Of a stretch of DNA of 64,000 bases, positions 42,866 to 53,260 are shown piece after piece (the stretch's first letter is position 1; the number at the start of each line of letters is the position of its first letter). A program made the translations under genes and the position numbers. The DNA is taken from contig JAEUHZ010000082.1 in assembly GCA_016795205.1 (NCBI GenBank), forward strand, positions 29,863-93,862, read 5' to 3'. The notes below the pieces were generated by a model that had not been told where the DNA came from, searched no databases, and saw nothing but the letters and a program-made list of their open reading frames with translations. Source of the stretch: Planctomycetota bacterium (GTDB lineage Bacteria; Planctomycetota; UBA1135; GCA-002686595).

Positions 42866-42908
42866 TCCCAACCCGGTCCCGCCCGCGCGTCGGGCCGGAC
42901 CACGGTCG

Positions 42909-42947
42909 AGCGGAGCCTCGCGCGCGTCGCGGGGCTCCGCTGTTTTT
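42909..42947 (+). terminator. Rho-independent terminator after the porin
   Basis: AGCGGAGCC (42909-42917) pairs with GGCTCCGCT (42933-42941) as a 9-bp stem with a 15-nt loop, followed by G and T5 (42943-42947). It lies 43 nt after the porin stop and is the best intrinsic terminator in the window. Confidence 0.85.
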
Positions 42948-42987
42948 GAGGGGGAGCCCTGCGGCGGCTGGTATCGTGCGCGTGAGC

Positions 42988-45066
42988 ATGTCCGCGACCG
43001 CGCAAGCGCCCGAGAACCGCCTGGCCCGCGAGACGAGCCCCTACCTGCTCCAGCACGCGCGGAACCCGGTGGACTGGTACCCCTGGGGCCCCGAGGCGCT
43101 GGCGCGCGCCAAGGCCGAGGACCGGCCGATCTTCCTCTCCGTGGGCTACTCGGCCTGCCACTGGTGCCACGTCATGGAGCGCGAGTCCTTCGAGGACCCT
43201 GCCATCGCGCGGCTCATGAACGAGCACTTCGTCAACGTCAAGGTCGACCGCGAGGAGCGGCCGGACGTCGACGAGATCTACATGAAGGCCGTCCAGGCCA
43301 TGTCGGGATCGGGCGGCTGGCCCATGAGCGTCTTCCTGACGCCCGACCTCGAGCCGTTCTACGGGGGCACCTACTTCCCGCCGCGCAGCCTGTACGGCCG
43401 GCCGGGCTTTCCGCAGGTACTCTCCGCGCTGGCCAAGGCCTGGCGCGAGGACCGCGCCAGCCTGGCCCAGCGTGCGCGCACGCTGGCCGCCCACATCGCC
43501 GACGAAGGTCGTGCCCGGGCCGGTGGCGAGCTCGACCCGGCGGTGCTCGAGGCCTCGCGGCTGGCGCTCGTGGGTCAGCTCGACCCGCGCTGGGGCGGCT
43601 TCGGCGACGCGCCGAAGTTCCCCCACGCGATCGATCTGCGGCTGCTCCTGCGCCACGCGCTGCGGACCGGGGACGCCGCCGCGCGTCACGCGGCGCTGCT
43701 CTCGCTGCAGCGCATGGCCGAGGGCGGCATCCACGACCAGCTCGGTGGCGGCTTCCACCGCTACAGCGTCGACGAGCGCTGGCTGGTCCCGCACTTCGAG
43801 AAGATGCTCTACGACAACGCCCTGCTCGTGCCGGCCTACCTGGAGGCCTGGCTCGTGACCGGGGACGCGCGTCACGCCGAGGTCGCGCGCCGCGCCTGCG
43901 ACTGGGCGCTGCGCGAGATGCGCACCCCCGACGGCGGCTTCGCCAGCTCGCAGGACGCGGACAGCGAGGGCGAGGAAGGCCGCTTCTTCGTCTGGGACCT
44001 GCGCGAGCTCGAGGCCGAGCTGGGGCCCAAGCTGGCCCACGAAGCCGCGGAGTGGTTCGGCGTCACCGTCGAGGGCAACTTCGAGCACGGCAAGTCCGTC
44101 CTGTGGCGCCACGAGCCCGCCGAGCAGGTGGCCCAGCGCCTCGGGGTCCCGCTGGCGGACCTGGAGCGCCGCCTGCGCGAGGCCACGGCGAAGCTCTGGG
44201 CCGCGCGGGAGCGGCGCGTCAAGCCGGCGACGGACGACAAGGTCCTGGCGTCCTGGAACGGGCTCATGATTTCAGGCCTGGCCGCGGCCCATCAGGTGCT
44301 CGACGAGCCGCGCTACCTGGAGGCCGCGCGCGGCGCTGCGCGCTGGATCCTCGCGGGCATGCGGCAGCCCGACGGCCGGCTGTTCACGACGTCCCGCCAC
44401 GGCCGCGCGCACCTGAACGCCTACCTGGACGACTACGCCTTCACGATCCAAGGCCTGATCGACCTCTACGAGAGCGACTTCGACGCGCGCTGGATCCGCG
44501 AGGCGCTGGCGCTCGACGCGCTGGTTCTCGATCGCTTCCAGGACGAGGACGGGAGCTGCTTCACGACGGCCCGGGACCACGAGCGGCTCATCGCGCGCCT
44601 CAAGGCGCCCCACGACGGGGCACTGCCCTCCGGGAACGGCGTGCAGGCCCTGAACCTCCTACGGCTCGCGGAGCTCACCGGCCGCCGCGACCTCGCGGAG
44701 CGCGCCGAGCGCGCGATCCGGTCCTTGGCCGGCCTCGTGAACCGCTTCCCGCAGGCCTTCAGCGCCCTGCTCCTGGCCGTGGACTGGCTGGCAGCGGGCC
44801 CGCGCGAGGTCGTGCTCGCGGGCGACCCGGCCAGCGCCGAGGTCCGCGAGCTCCTGCGAGCAGTCCGCACGACGTACGCACCGCAGCGGGTCGTGGCGCT
44901 CGCCGATTCAGGCGCCGACCGCGAGCTCCTCCCGCTCCTGGCGGACAAGGCACCCGGGCCCGTCGGCGCGCGGGCGTACGTCTGCCGGAACTGGAGCTGC
45001 GGCGCGCCCCTGGACGATCCCCGGAGCCTGCGCGCGGTGCTCGCGCAGCGCGCCCCCAACCACTGA
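42988..45066 (+). CDS. DUF255/YyaL-type thioredoxin-fold protein
   Basis: The 692-residue protein matches the conserved DUF255 (YyaL/SPATA20) family. It starts [25 protein letters not shown], has the thioredoxin-like CHWCH (CxxC) near residues 53-57 in [18 protein letters not shown], then [14 protein letters not shown] and a long alpha/alpha-barrel-like region. The latter contains [30 protein letters not shown] and [15 protein letters not shown]. Family members are proposed sugar- or cofactor-binding redox proteins; the substrate is unknown. ATG at 42988 is chosen; a GTG 6 nt upstream is also in frame. The length is full. Confidence 0.92.
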   Translation: MSATAQAPENRLARETSPYLLQHARNPVDWYPWGPEALARAKAEDRPIFLSVGYSACHWCHVMERESFEDPAIARLMNEHFVNVKVDREERPDVDEIYMKAVQAMSGSGGWPMSVFLTPDLEPFYGGTYFPPRSLYGRPGFPQVLSALAKAWREDRASLAQRARTLAAHIADEGRARAGGELDPAVLEASRLALVGQLDPRWGGFGDAPKFPHAIDLRLLLRHALRTGDAAARHAALLSLQRMAEGGIHDQLGGGFHRYSVDERWLVPHFEKMLYDNALLVPAYLEAWLVTGDARHAEVARRACDWALREMRTPDGGFASSQDADSEGEEGRFFVWDLRELEAELGPKLAHEAAEWFGVTVEGNFEHGKSVLWRHEPAEQVAQRLGVPLADLERRLREATAKLWAARERRVKPATDDKVLASWNGLMISGLAAAHQVLDEPRYLEAARGAARWILAGMRQPDGRLFTTSRHGRAHLNAYLDDYAFTIQGLIDLYESDFDARWIREALALDALVLDRFQDEDGSCFTTARDHERLIARLKAPHDGALPSGNGVQALNLLRLAELTGRRDLAERAERAIRSLAGLVNRFPQAFSALLLAVDWLAAGPREVVLAGDPASAEVRELLRAVRTTYAPQRVVALADSGADRELLPLLADKAPGPVGARAYVCRNWSCGAPLDDPRSLRAVLAQRAPNH

Positions 45067-45092
45067 CCCCCCGAGCCCAGCACGGAGCCTGC

Positions 45093-45794
45093 ATGCCCCT
45101 GAGAGTCATGATCACCGGTGGGAGCCGCGGCATCGGTCGCGCGATCGCCCTGCGCTTCGCACGCGCCGGAGCTCACGTGGCCGTGGCCGCACGCAACTCG
45201 ACCGAGCTCGACGCCGTCGTCAAGGAGATCGACGCGGCCGGCGGCAAGGGTCGCGCGCAGCAGATGAACGTCGCCGACCACGGCACGGTCGAGGCCGGGG
45301 TCTTCCGCTCGGTCGAGTTCCTGGGCGGCGCCATCGACCTGCTCGTGAACTGCGCCGGCGTGTTCGACGTCAAGCCGCTCGCGCGCATGGACCTCGCCAC
45401 CTGGAATCGGAACATCGACGTGAACCTGAACGGGCCGTTCTACGTGACCCTGGAGGCGCTGGACGCGCTGCTCGCAGGCCATCGGCCGATGATCGTGAAC
45501 GTGGCCTCGATCGCGGCGCGCCGCGGGTTCGCGGGGAACGCGGCCTACTGCGCCAGCAAGTGGGGTCTGCGCGGCTTCAGCGAGGCCATTCGCCTCGACC
45601 TCGCGCCGCAGGGCGTGCGCGTCACGACCCTCTACCCCGGACCGACGGACACGACGATCTTCGACAAGGTCCCGGGCGATTGGGATCGGTCGAAGATGCA
45701 GAAGCCCGAAGCGGCCGCCGAGGCCGTGTGGCAGGCGTACCATGCTCCCGAGGGGGCCCCGATCGACGACGTCGACGTGCCGCCGTTGACCTGA
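45093..45794 (+). CDS. Short-chain dehydrogenase/reductase (SDR)
   Basis: The 233-residue oxidoreductase has the Rossmann motif TGGSRGIG (about 8-15), the NAG-like NCAGVFDV, the catalytic Ser in NVASIAARRG and the catalytic Tyr-Lys in YCASK. The Arg in VAARNS after the second strand suggests an NADP preference. GGAG lies 8 nt before the ATG. The size fits a single-domain SDR with unknown substrate. It follows the DUF255 gene by 26 nt on the same strand, so it is likely cotranscribed. Confidence 0.92.
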   Translation: MPLRVMITGGSRGIGRAIALRFARAGAHVAVAARNSTELDAVVKEIDAAGGKGRAQQMNVADHGTVEAGVFRSVEFLGGAIDLLVNCAGVFDVKPLARMDLATWNRNIDVNLNGPFYVTLEALDALLAGHRPMIVNVASIAARRGFAGNAAYCASKWGLRGFSEAIRLDLAPQGVRVTTLYPGPTDTTIFDKVPGDWDRSKMQKPEAAAEAVWQAYHAPEGAPIDDVDVPPLT

Positions 45795-45818
45795 GCCCGC
45801 GCACCGGGCCGGCGGCCG

Positions 45819-47423
45819 TCAAGGGCAGAACGTGACCTCGAGCGCAGCCGTCGTGTTGAAGCCGGCGCCGCCCGCCAGCGCGTCGCGATAGACGAGTTGG
45901 AAGCGGCGGACCTCGCCCGGCTGGAGCGTGGCGTAGGCCCCGCCGCTGAGGTCCTGGAACGCGATCACGACCCCATCGACGGCCTGCGACGTGCCCAGCC
46001 GCACGAGCGTCCCCCCCGCGCAGCGCAGCCCGTTCCCGAACGTGGCGGGCGGCTCGACCCGGGTCGTCCCGTGGAAGAAGGTGCACGTGGTGCTGGCTGG
46101 CAGCCCCAGCGCGCTGAGCACGAAGTTGTTCAGCGCGAAGCTCGGGGTGCCCGTGGACTGGATCTCGGCCGAGAGGCCGGTCGAGTTCGGCTGCGCGCTG
46201 CAGTAGCTCGCGACGAAGCACTGGGGCCCCAGGTCGACGAGGTAGGCGTGGGCCAGGCCGTCCTGCGCGCCGGCGACGAGGTTCGTCGCCTCGGAGCGGA
46301 TCGTGAGGTAGCGCCCGTCGGTCGAGACTCCCCAGAGCTCGATGGCTGCGTCGGCTTCCGCGCCATTGAGTCCCAGGACGAGGCGCCGGGTGAGGCCGGT
46401 CTCGAAGTCGTGCTCGAAGACGTCGCGCGCGCCGTTCGTGTCGCCCGGGACGAGGTTCGAGGCCAGCGAGTCGAAGATCACGCGCGTGCCGTCGACCGCG
46501 ATCCAGGCGCGGAGCGACTGCGAGGACGCGTTGCCCTGAACGCCGGAGGAGCTGACGCTCGCGCGGCGCGCGTCACCGAGGAAGCGGTCGGCGACGTACA
46601 GGTCCCACGTCCCGTTCGTGTCGGCGGGCACCACCGGCGATTCGGTCGAGAACAGGAAGAAGCGCGTGTCGGACGTCACGTTGCCCGCGCTGGAGTGCCC
46701 GGCGAGCTCGCCCTCGTTGACGTCGACGCTGACGCGGCTCGTGAACCCGAAGCCGTAGTCCTTGTAGAACGCGTCGTTCGTGCCGTTGCCATCGCCCGGG
46801 AGGATGTTCGGGTCGGCGGTCGTGAACGTGGCGATCGTGCCATCGGAAGACAGGAATCCCGGGAGCGCGGTCAGCGTGTTCGGCGTGCCGGCCGAGGTCG
46901 CAGAGACGAGGTCGTCGGCGCCCGTCGCGAGCTCTCGCCGCCAGACCATGTCCGGCCCAACCCCGCCGTTGACCCGCACGTAGAGCAGGAAGCGCCCGTC
47001 GGCCGAGAACGGCCCCGGGAAGCTGACGTCGGGCAGCGTCGTCAGCGCGACCTCGGCGTCCGTCGTCAGGTCGAGCACGGCCGTCCCGCCAGCGAGCGTC
47101 CGGAAGTAGCTGAGCCGACGGCCGTCCGGCGTGAGGTCGCCGACGATGCCGTCGGGGCGCACGCGCGTCGTCGTCCCGAGCAGGCGATCACGCAGGAACA
47201 CGTCGCGGGTGAGGGTCGGGTCGGGCGCGACCAGGTTCGTGGCGATCGTCGTGAAGGCCACGAAGCGTCCGTCGTCGCTGGGCCGCGTCAGGAGCTCGGT
47301 GGGGTGGTTCGCGAGCTCGCCCGAGGTCGAGACCGAGATCCGCTCGACGACCTGGGCCGGGGCGAGGGCCGCGGTCGCGAGGACGGCGGAGAAGAGCAGC
47401 TCGGGGCGCGGGGCGAGGATCAT
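45819..47423 (-). CDS. Secreted PD40-type propeller protein with a divergent C-terminal module
   Basis: The 534-residue protein has a signal (about 1-23, LLFSAVLATAALAPAQ). Repeats follow with DDGRFVAFTTIATNLVAPD, SADGRFLLYVRV and DTNGARDVFEHDFETG, the pattern of PD40-type blades. The last ~135 residues are related to the module of the three other proteins, but are altered: YCSAQPNSTGL replaces the GDG-ACPC part, TFGNGLRCAGGTLVRLGT is kept, and the end is ALEVTFCP in place of VTWA. It may therefore fold with different disulfides. A TAGGCT hexamer lies 12 nt before the ATG. It converges with the SDR gene (24 nt apart). Confidence 0.8.
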   Translation of the reverse strand: MILAPRPELLFSAVLATAALAPAQVVERISVSTSGELANHPTELLTRPSDDGRFVAFTTIATNLVAPDPTLTRDVFLRDRLLGTTTRVRPDGIVGDLTPDGRRLSYFRTLAGGTAVLDLTTDAEVALTTLPDVSFPGPFSADGRFLLYVRVNGGVGPDMVWRRELATGADDLVSATSAGTPNTLTALPGFLSSDGTIATFTTADPNILPGDGNGTNDAFYKDYGFGFTSRVSVDVNEGELAGHSSAGNVTSDTRFFLFSTESPVVPADTNGTWDLYVADRFLGDARRASVSSSGVQGNASSQSLRAWIAVDGTRVIFDSLASNLVPGDTNGARDVFEHDFETGLTRRLVLGLNGAEADAAIELWGVSTDGRYLTIRSEATNLVAGAQDGLAHAYLVDLGPQCFVASYCSAQPNSTGLSAEIQSTGTPSFALNNFVLSALGLPASTTCTFFHGTTRVEPPATFGNGLRCAGGTLVRLGTSQAVDGVVIAFQDLSGGAYATLQPGEVRRFQLVYRDALAGGAGFNTTAALEVTFCP

Positions 47424-47435
47424 GGCTGAACGACG

Positions 47436-47441
47436 AGCCTA
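47436..47441 (-). promoter_or_regulatory. Possible -10 element TAGGCT
   Basis: TAGGCT on the minus strand lies 12 nt before the ATG at 47423. It lies 33 nt after the folE stop. Confidence 0.3.
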
Positions 47442-47474
47442 ACCCAGCATGCCCGATCCGGGGGGCTGCGCTCC

Positions 47475-48059
47475 TCAGCGCCCGATGCTGCGCACGAGCC
47501 CCAGGAACTCGCTGCGCGTGCGGAAATCGCTGCGGAACGAGCCCAGGAGGCAGCTTGTCATCGTCGAGCTGTTCTGCTTCTGGACCCCGCGCATCATCAT
47601 GCACAGGTGGCTGGCATCGGCGACCACGCCCACGCCCTTGGGCTTCACGACGTCCTGGATGGCCTCGGCGATCTGCACGGTCATCCGCTCCTGGACTTGC
47701 AGTCGGCGCGAGAACACGTCGACGATCCGCGGGATCTTGGACAGCCCCAGGATGCGCCCATCCGGGATGTAGGCCACGTGGACGCGGCCGAAGAACGGCA
47801 GCATGTGGTGCTCGCAGAGCGAGTAGAACTCGACGTCCTTGACCACCACCATCTCGGAGACGTCTTCCTGGAACACGCCGCCGCCGACCGCCTCCTCGAC
47901 GCTCTGGGCGCGTCCCTGCGTCAGCTCCGACAGCGAGCGGGCCACGCGCTCCGGGGTGCGCAGGAGCCCTTCGCGCGCAGGGTCCTCGCCCAGGTTCTCC
48001 AGGAGCCGCCGCACGAGCTCCTCGGTCGACAGCATCGCGGCGCGCACGGGACCATCCAT
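47475..48059 (-). CDS. folE: GTP cyclohydrolase I
   Basis: FolE converts GTP to dihydroneopterin triphosphate, the entry to folate, pterin and queuosine pathways. The 194-residue protein has the zinc-site Cys-His pair in [12 protein letters not shown] and the second Cys in [13 protein letters not shown], with [13 protein letters not shown] between. The ATG encodes [11 protein letters not shown]. It lies 2 nt downstream of the 6-pyruvoyltetrahydropterin-synthase-like gene, so they form a two-gene unit. Confidence 0.97.
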   Translation of the reverse strand: MDGPVRAAMLSTEELVRRLLENLGEDPAREGLLRTPERVARSLSELTQGRAQSVEEAVGGGVFQEDVSEMVVVKDVEFYSLCEHHMLPFFGRVHVAYIPDGRILGLSKIPRIVDVFSRRLQVQERMTVQIAEAIQDVVKPKGVGVVADASHLCMMMRGVQKQNSSTMTSCLLGSFRSDFRTRSEFLGLVRSIGR

Positions 48060-48061
48060 CC

Positions 48062-48487
48062 TCAGCCCCTCTCCCCGCGGTACTCGACGAAGTTGTCGCG
48101 GCTCTCGTAGACGCGCAGCGACACGAGCCGGACCCCCTCGAACGGAGCGAGACGCGGCGCGATCCGCTCCCAGAAGGCGACCGCGACGTTCTCGGCGGTC
48201 GGGATCACCCCCGCGAGGAACGGTACGTCCCGATTCAAGTGCTGGTGGTCGACGATGGACACGATCTCCTCGCGCAGGATGGACCTGAGCGCGTTGAGGT
48301 CCAGGACCATGCCCGAGCGCGGCACGGGGCCGCTGACGGTCACCTCGAAGGCGTAGTTGTGCCCATGGTCCGTGTTGCACGGGCCGTAGAGCCGGCGGTT
48401 CTCCGCGGCGGACAGGGCGGGGTCGTGGAGCCGGTGGGCCGCGCTGAACTCCTCGCGGCGCGTGATCTGGACGATGGGCTCGGGCAT
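48062..48487 (-). CDS. queD: 6-carboxytetrahydropterin synthase / 6-pyruvoyltetrahydropterin synthase family (QueD-like)
   Basis: The 141-residue protein has the zinc-binding His in FSAAHRL and HGHNY, and the catalytic Cys in CNTDHGH (CxxxHGH). [12 protein letters not shown] and the C-terminal acid in [12 protein letters not shown] are also as in QueD. These are the marks of the queuosine-type enzyme, which uses the FolE product dihydroneopterin triphosphate. A tetrahydropterin-type role cannot be excluded. It precedes folE by 2 nt, reversing pathway order. TACAAT near 48519-48524 (minus strand) may be a promoter. Confidence 0.9.
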   Translation of the reverse strand: MPEPIVQITRREEFSAAHRLHDPALSAAENRRLYGPCNTDHGHNYAFEVTVSGPVPRSGMVLDLNALRSILREEIVSIVDHQHLNRDVPFLAGVIPTAENVAVAFWERIAPRLAPFEGVRLVSLRVYESRDNFVEYRGERG

Positions 48488-48651
48488 GTGCGGCTGGGGC
48501 CTTCTCGTGACCCTTGATTGTACGCACGGGGAGCTGCTCCCGATGCCGGCGGGTCGGGGAGCGTCCAGCCGCCGCGGCAGGGGGCAGGGCGGAATCGATT
48601 TCCCGTGCGCTTCCCCTCCGAAGGGCGTTCGACAGGACTAGGAGGGTTGCC

Positions 48652-49008
48652 ATGAACCGTCATAGCTACGATCCGGAACGTGCGAGCGCGCTGCTGCCGC
48701 TCCTGCGTTCGATCACGGGCGAGATCCGCGAGCGCATGGAGGCAGTCGACCTGCTGGAGCGCGAGCTCCAGGGCCTCGGGCGCGCGCGCCACGAGCGGGA
48801 GCGGCGCGGTGAGATCGAGGCGGAACTCGCCGTGCAACGCCGCGAGCTGCGTGTGGCGCGGCGCGAGCTCGAGCGGCTCGGCTGTCAGCTCGACGAGGAT
48901 CATCCGCTGCGCGTGCTGATTCCGGGCGTGGGCGGCACCTTGGACCGCGGGTTCGCCTGGAGCCCGCTGGACGAGCGGCTGGAGAGCGTCGCGCTGCTCA
49001 GCCGCTGA
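48652..49008 (+). CDS. DUF2203-like coiled-coil protein
   Basis: The 118-residue protein begins [20 protein letters not shown], then a long Glu/Arg-rich helical region (about 15-85) able to form a coiled coil, and ends [20 protein letters not shown]. This matches the DUF2203 pattern of an N-terminal ALLPxLR helix and a C-terminal small beta end, though the usual W-R-GE segment is missing. AGGAGGG lies 5 nt before the ATG, the strongest SD here together with that of the sigma factor. The role is unknown. Confidence 0.7.
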   Translation: MNRHSYDPERASALLPLLRSITGEIRERMEAVDLLERELQGLGRARHERERRGEIEAELAVQRRELRVARRELERLGCQLDEDHPLRVLIPGVGGTLDRGFAWSPLDERLESVALLSR

Positions 49009-49142
49009 AGGCGAACCGCACACGACGTGTTCCGCTGGTCGCCTGCAGGCGATCAGCGTGCCGATTGCGAACTGCGACCCCGATGGCGTGAAAAGCGCGA
49101 TCGGGGTCGCCCTCGCTCGGGAGGCTCAGCGGCGGCTCCCGC

Positions 49143-49874
49143 TCAGCGCAGGCGCGCGCGGGCCGGCGCCAGCGGCGGTCCCTGTGGCGCGGCCAGCCGC
49201 GGCCGATCGGCCCACGCGGCGCGCAGCGGCGCGAACGCGGCGCGCGGGACAGACCCGGCGCGGGCGCGCGCCTCCAGGTGGACCAGCTCGCGCAGGATCC
49301 TCGCGGTGGGATCCACGAGCACGACGTCGGGGCCCGCCAGGGCGCGGATCCGCGAGGTGCGCTCGTTCCACAGGACCCGTACGCGCTCGAAGTCGGCCCG
49401 CACCGCGCCGCGACCGGCTGCGTGATCCTCCAGGTCGCGCAAGGCCCGTTCGAACTGAGCGTCGAGGTCGAGGAGTGCCAGAGGCTCGCCGCGCGTCCAG
49501 AGCCGGCTCGCCGCGGGACCGGCTGCCTGGCGGGACTCCTCGACGGCTCGAACGCGACGCAGTCCCAGGATGCGCGAGGCCTCCGACTCGAGGTCCTGGC
49601 CGGGCTTGACGCCCGCCGCCACGAGCTTGGCGCGGAACTGCACGACGAACTCGTCGCGGGACCAGGCGCCATCGCCATCGGCGTCACCGGTGCGGAATTC
49701 CGGCACGGAACGGGCCTGCCCGTGCGCCAGGGCCTCGGCCAGCGTCAGCCTCCCGTCCGCGTCCCGGTCGGCTGCGGCGAACGCAGCGCGCGCGGCGGCG
49801 AGGTCCTGCGACGGGGCCGCGGGGAGCGGCGTCAGCACGCCCCAGGCCACGAGGAAGAGGGTCGAGCGCGACAT
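49143..49874 (-). CDS. Secreted EF-hand protein
   Basis: The 243-residue product has a signal peptide (first ~22 residues, ending near AAPSQ). Two EF-hand-type calcium loops follow: DRDADGRLTLAE (about 36-47) and DADGDGAWSRDEF (about 64-76). The remaining two-thirds is Arg/Leu-rich and helical, without a recognised domain. It is probably periplasmic and calcium-binding. It is divergent from the S41 protease gene, with 154 nt between starts. Confidence 0.75.
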   Translation of the reverse strand: MSRSTLFLVAWGVLTPLPAAPSQDLAAARAAFAAADRDADGRLTLAEALAHGQARSVPEFRTGDADGDGAWSRDEFVVQFRAKLVAAGVKPGQDLESEASRILGLRRVRAVEESRQAAGPAASRLWTRGEPLALLDLDAQFERALRDLEDHAAGRGAVRADFERVRVLWNERTSRIRALAGPDVVLVDPTARILRELVHLEARARAGSVPRAAFAPLRAAWADRPRLAAPQGPPLAPARARLR

Positions 49875-50013
49875 GGATCCCGCGCGCGCCGACGAACGCC
49901 GTGCCAGTCGATGACCTCAACGAGGTGCGACCCGGTGGCGCGGGTCCGCGGCACGGCCAGGCACGCGTCCTTCCGGGAGGACACGCCGCAGTCCACCTGG
50001 CATGCGCGCTTGG

Positions 50014-50019
50014 TAGTCT
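50014..50019 (+). promoter_or_regulatory. Possible -10 element TAGTCT for the S41 protease operon
   Basis: TAGTCT lies 9 nt before the ATG at 50029, a spacing also seen before larB. Use of it would leave nearly no 5' leader. Confidence 0.3.
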
Positions 50020-50028
50020 CTGTGCTCC

Positions 50029-51329
50029 ATGGTCCCGCGCGGAGCCGAGCGGACAGCCCTCGCCTTGCCCTTCGCCGCGGGCATCGCCGTGACCACTGCC
50101 GCCGCCGTGCTGCTGTGGCCGCGCGAGGACCCCGACATCGAGCGCTACCGAGCCGTGCGCGACTGGACCCGCTTGGCGTTCGTCCGCCCGGTCGAGAACG
50201 ACGAGCTCCTCGACGACGCCTTGCGCGGGTTGGCCGACGGGCTGGACCCCTGGTCGAGCTGGTACGACCGCAGTGATCTCGCCCGGCTCGAGCGCGAGAC
50301 CGAGGGCCGCTTCCACGGCCTGGGTGTGTCCATGCGCATGCCTTCCGGCGACGGCCGCATCCTGTTCCCGCTCCCGGGCGGGCCAGCCGAAAGGGCGGGC
50401 ATCCGGGCCGGCGACCGCATCCTGCGCGTGGCGGGGCAGGCCTGGAGCGAGCTCGGCCAGGACGGATTCCGGGCCATGGTCTCGACCCCGGAGCCGCGGG
50501 ACGTCGACCTCGTGGTGGCCGGCCTCGACGGCGCGGAGCGTCACGTGGTGGTGCGCACGGCCAGCGTCGTCGAGCCGACCGTGCGGCACGAGCGTTGGGT
50601 CGACCCGGAGCGGCGCCTGGGCTACGTGGCCTTGCGGGCTTTCAGCTCCGAGTCACCCGCCGAGCTCGACGCAGCGCTCGAGCGGCTGGCCCGGGGTGGA
50701 CTGCGCGGGCTGGTCCTGGACCTGCGGGGCAACCCGGGCGGCGTGCTGAACGCCGCGGTGCGCATCGCGTCACGCTTCGTCGGCCAGGGCGAGATCGTGC
50801 GCACGCTCGGCCGCCGGGAGCGGGTCGTCCACGAGGCGAGCGAGAGCCCGGCGCGCTGGTCACAGATCGCGCTCGTGGCGCTCGTGGACGAGAGCTCCGC
50901 CAGCGCGGCCGAGGTCCTGGCTGGCGCGCTCCAGGACCACCGAGCCGGCGTGCTGGTCGGGATGCCGACGTACGGCAAGGGCGCGGTGCAGACGATCCAC
51001 CGGCTGTCGGACCAGAGCGGGGCGATCAAGGTGACGACCTCGCGCTACGAGACGCCGGCCGGACAGCGGCTCGACCGACCGCACGAGGATCGCGGGCATG
51101 GGCTCGTGCCCGACGTGCTCGTGACCGTCGACGGGGCGACCCAGCGCGCCGTGCGCGAGTTCCTGGAGCGCGCCAGCCCACCCGAGCGCTGGAAGCCGGT
51201 CCTCGCCGAGTGGGAGGCGCGCGAGGGGGTCGCCGTCCTGCCGCTGCCACCGGCGGATCCGCAGCTCGACGTGGCGGTGGCGCTGCTCCGCGGCGAGCGG
51301 CCGGGTCCGGAACTCCTCGAGCGCGCGCC

Positions 51330-51333
<4 letters not shown>
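50029..51333 (+). CDS. S41 family C-terminal processing peptidase
   Basis: The 434-residue protease has an N-terminal membrane anchor (about 11-30), a short helical part (DDALRGLADGLDPWSSWYDR), a PDZ domain (about 95-175, LPGGPAERAGIRAGDRILRV) and the S41 catalytic core. The core has LVLDLRGNPGGVLNAAVRIASRF, Ser290 in DESSASAAEVLAGAL and Lys317 in GMPTYGKGAVQT, so the Ser-Lys dyad is intact. It probably works at the periplasmic face of the membrane. The stop overlaps the tsaD GTG start, giving a coupled pair. The substrate is unknown. Confidence 0.93.
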
Positions 51334-52361
<1,028 letters not shown>

Positions 52362-52483
52362 GCCTCGCTCGACGTGGGGACGCTGTGCCGGTCGCCCGCG
52401 GCCGGGAGCCTGGCGAGCACCGCGCGCCGGCCCGCTCGCGGTCGGATGCCCGCGTTGGCCGCGCCAAAGACTGCCGCCGCCGC

Positions 52484-52489
52484 TATCCT
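52484..52489 (+). promoter_or_regulatory. Possible -10 element TATCCT for larB-carA
   Basis: TATCCT lies 9 nt before the TTG start at 52499, which would make the larB message nearly leaderless. The hexamer is identical to those before lipA and the TPR gene. Confidence 0.35.
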
Positions 52490-52498
52490 CTGCGCGCC

Positions 52499-53260
52499 TT
52501 GATCCAGGACGTCCAGAGCCTCTTCGAGGCGGTTCAGCGCGGCGAGCTGCCGGCCGAAGCCGCGTTCGCCCGGCTCAGCGGCCTGCCGGTGCGCGACCTG
52601 GGACACACACGACTCGACGTCGAGCGCGAGGCACGCTGCGGCGTGCCCGAGATCGTCTTCGCGGCCGGCAAGACTCCGCAGCAGACGGTCGAGATCGCGC
52701 GGGCGCTGCTCGATGAGCACGGCCGGTTCCTGGCGACGCGCGTGCCGGACGCCACGGCCGCGGCGCTCGTCGACGCCTTCCCCGCGCTCGACTGGCACGA
52801 GCGGGCGCGCTGCGCGCTGCTGGACCGCAGGCGCCGGCGGGTGGAGCGCGGGCGCGTGCTGGTGCTGGGTGCCGGGACCTCGGACGAGCCGGTGGCCGAC
52901 GAGGCCGCGATCACCGCGCGCTTCGTGGGAGCGCGCACCGAGCTCTTGCGCGACGTGGGCGTCGCCGGCCTGCACCGCCTGCTCGCGCACCAGGACGACT
53001 TGCGCGCGTCCGACGCCCTGGTGGTCGTCGCGGGGATGGAGGGCGCCCTGCCCAGCGTCGTGGCCGGGCTCGTCGACGTGCCCGTCGTCGCGGTGCCGAC
53101 CTCGGTCGGCTACGGCGCGTCGTTCGGCGGGCTCGCGGCGCTGCTCGCCATGCTGAACTCGTGCGCGGCCGGTGTCACGGTCGTCAACATCGACAACGGA
53201 TTCGGGGCTGGTTTCGCCGCGGCACGCATCGCCGCGCGGACGGGAGGACGGGCGGAATGA
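52499..53260 (+). CDS. larB: Nickel pincer cofactor biosynthesis protein LarB
   Basis: LarB carboxylates and hydrolyses nicotinic acid adenine dinucleotide to start synthesis of the nickel-pincer nucleotide of lactate racemase and related enzymes. The 253-residue protein has [15 protein letters not shown] near the centre. The AIR-carboxylase-like C-terminus has [17 protein letters not shown] and [30 protein letters not shown], then [13 protein letters not shown]. The TTG start is inferred because the frame has no ATG close to the conserved N-terminus ([12 protein letters not shown]). It overlaps carA by 4 nt. larC, larE and a racemase are absent from the window. Confidence 0.92.
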   Translation: MIQDVQSLFEAVQRGELPAEAAFARLSGLPVRDLGHTRLDVEREARCGVPEIVFAAGKTPQQTVEIARALLDEHGRFLATRVPDATAAALVDAFPALDWHERARCALLDRRRRRVERGRVLVLGAGTSDEPVADEAAITARFVGARTELLRDVGVAGLHRLLAHQDDLRASDALVVVAGMEGALPSVVAGLVDVPVVAVPTSVGYGASFGGLAALLAMLNSCAAGVTVVNIDNGFGAGFAAARIAARTGGRAE

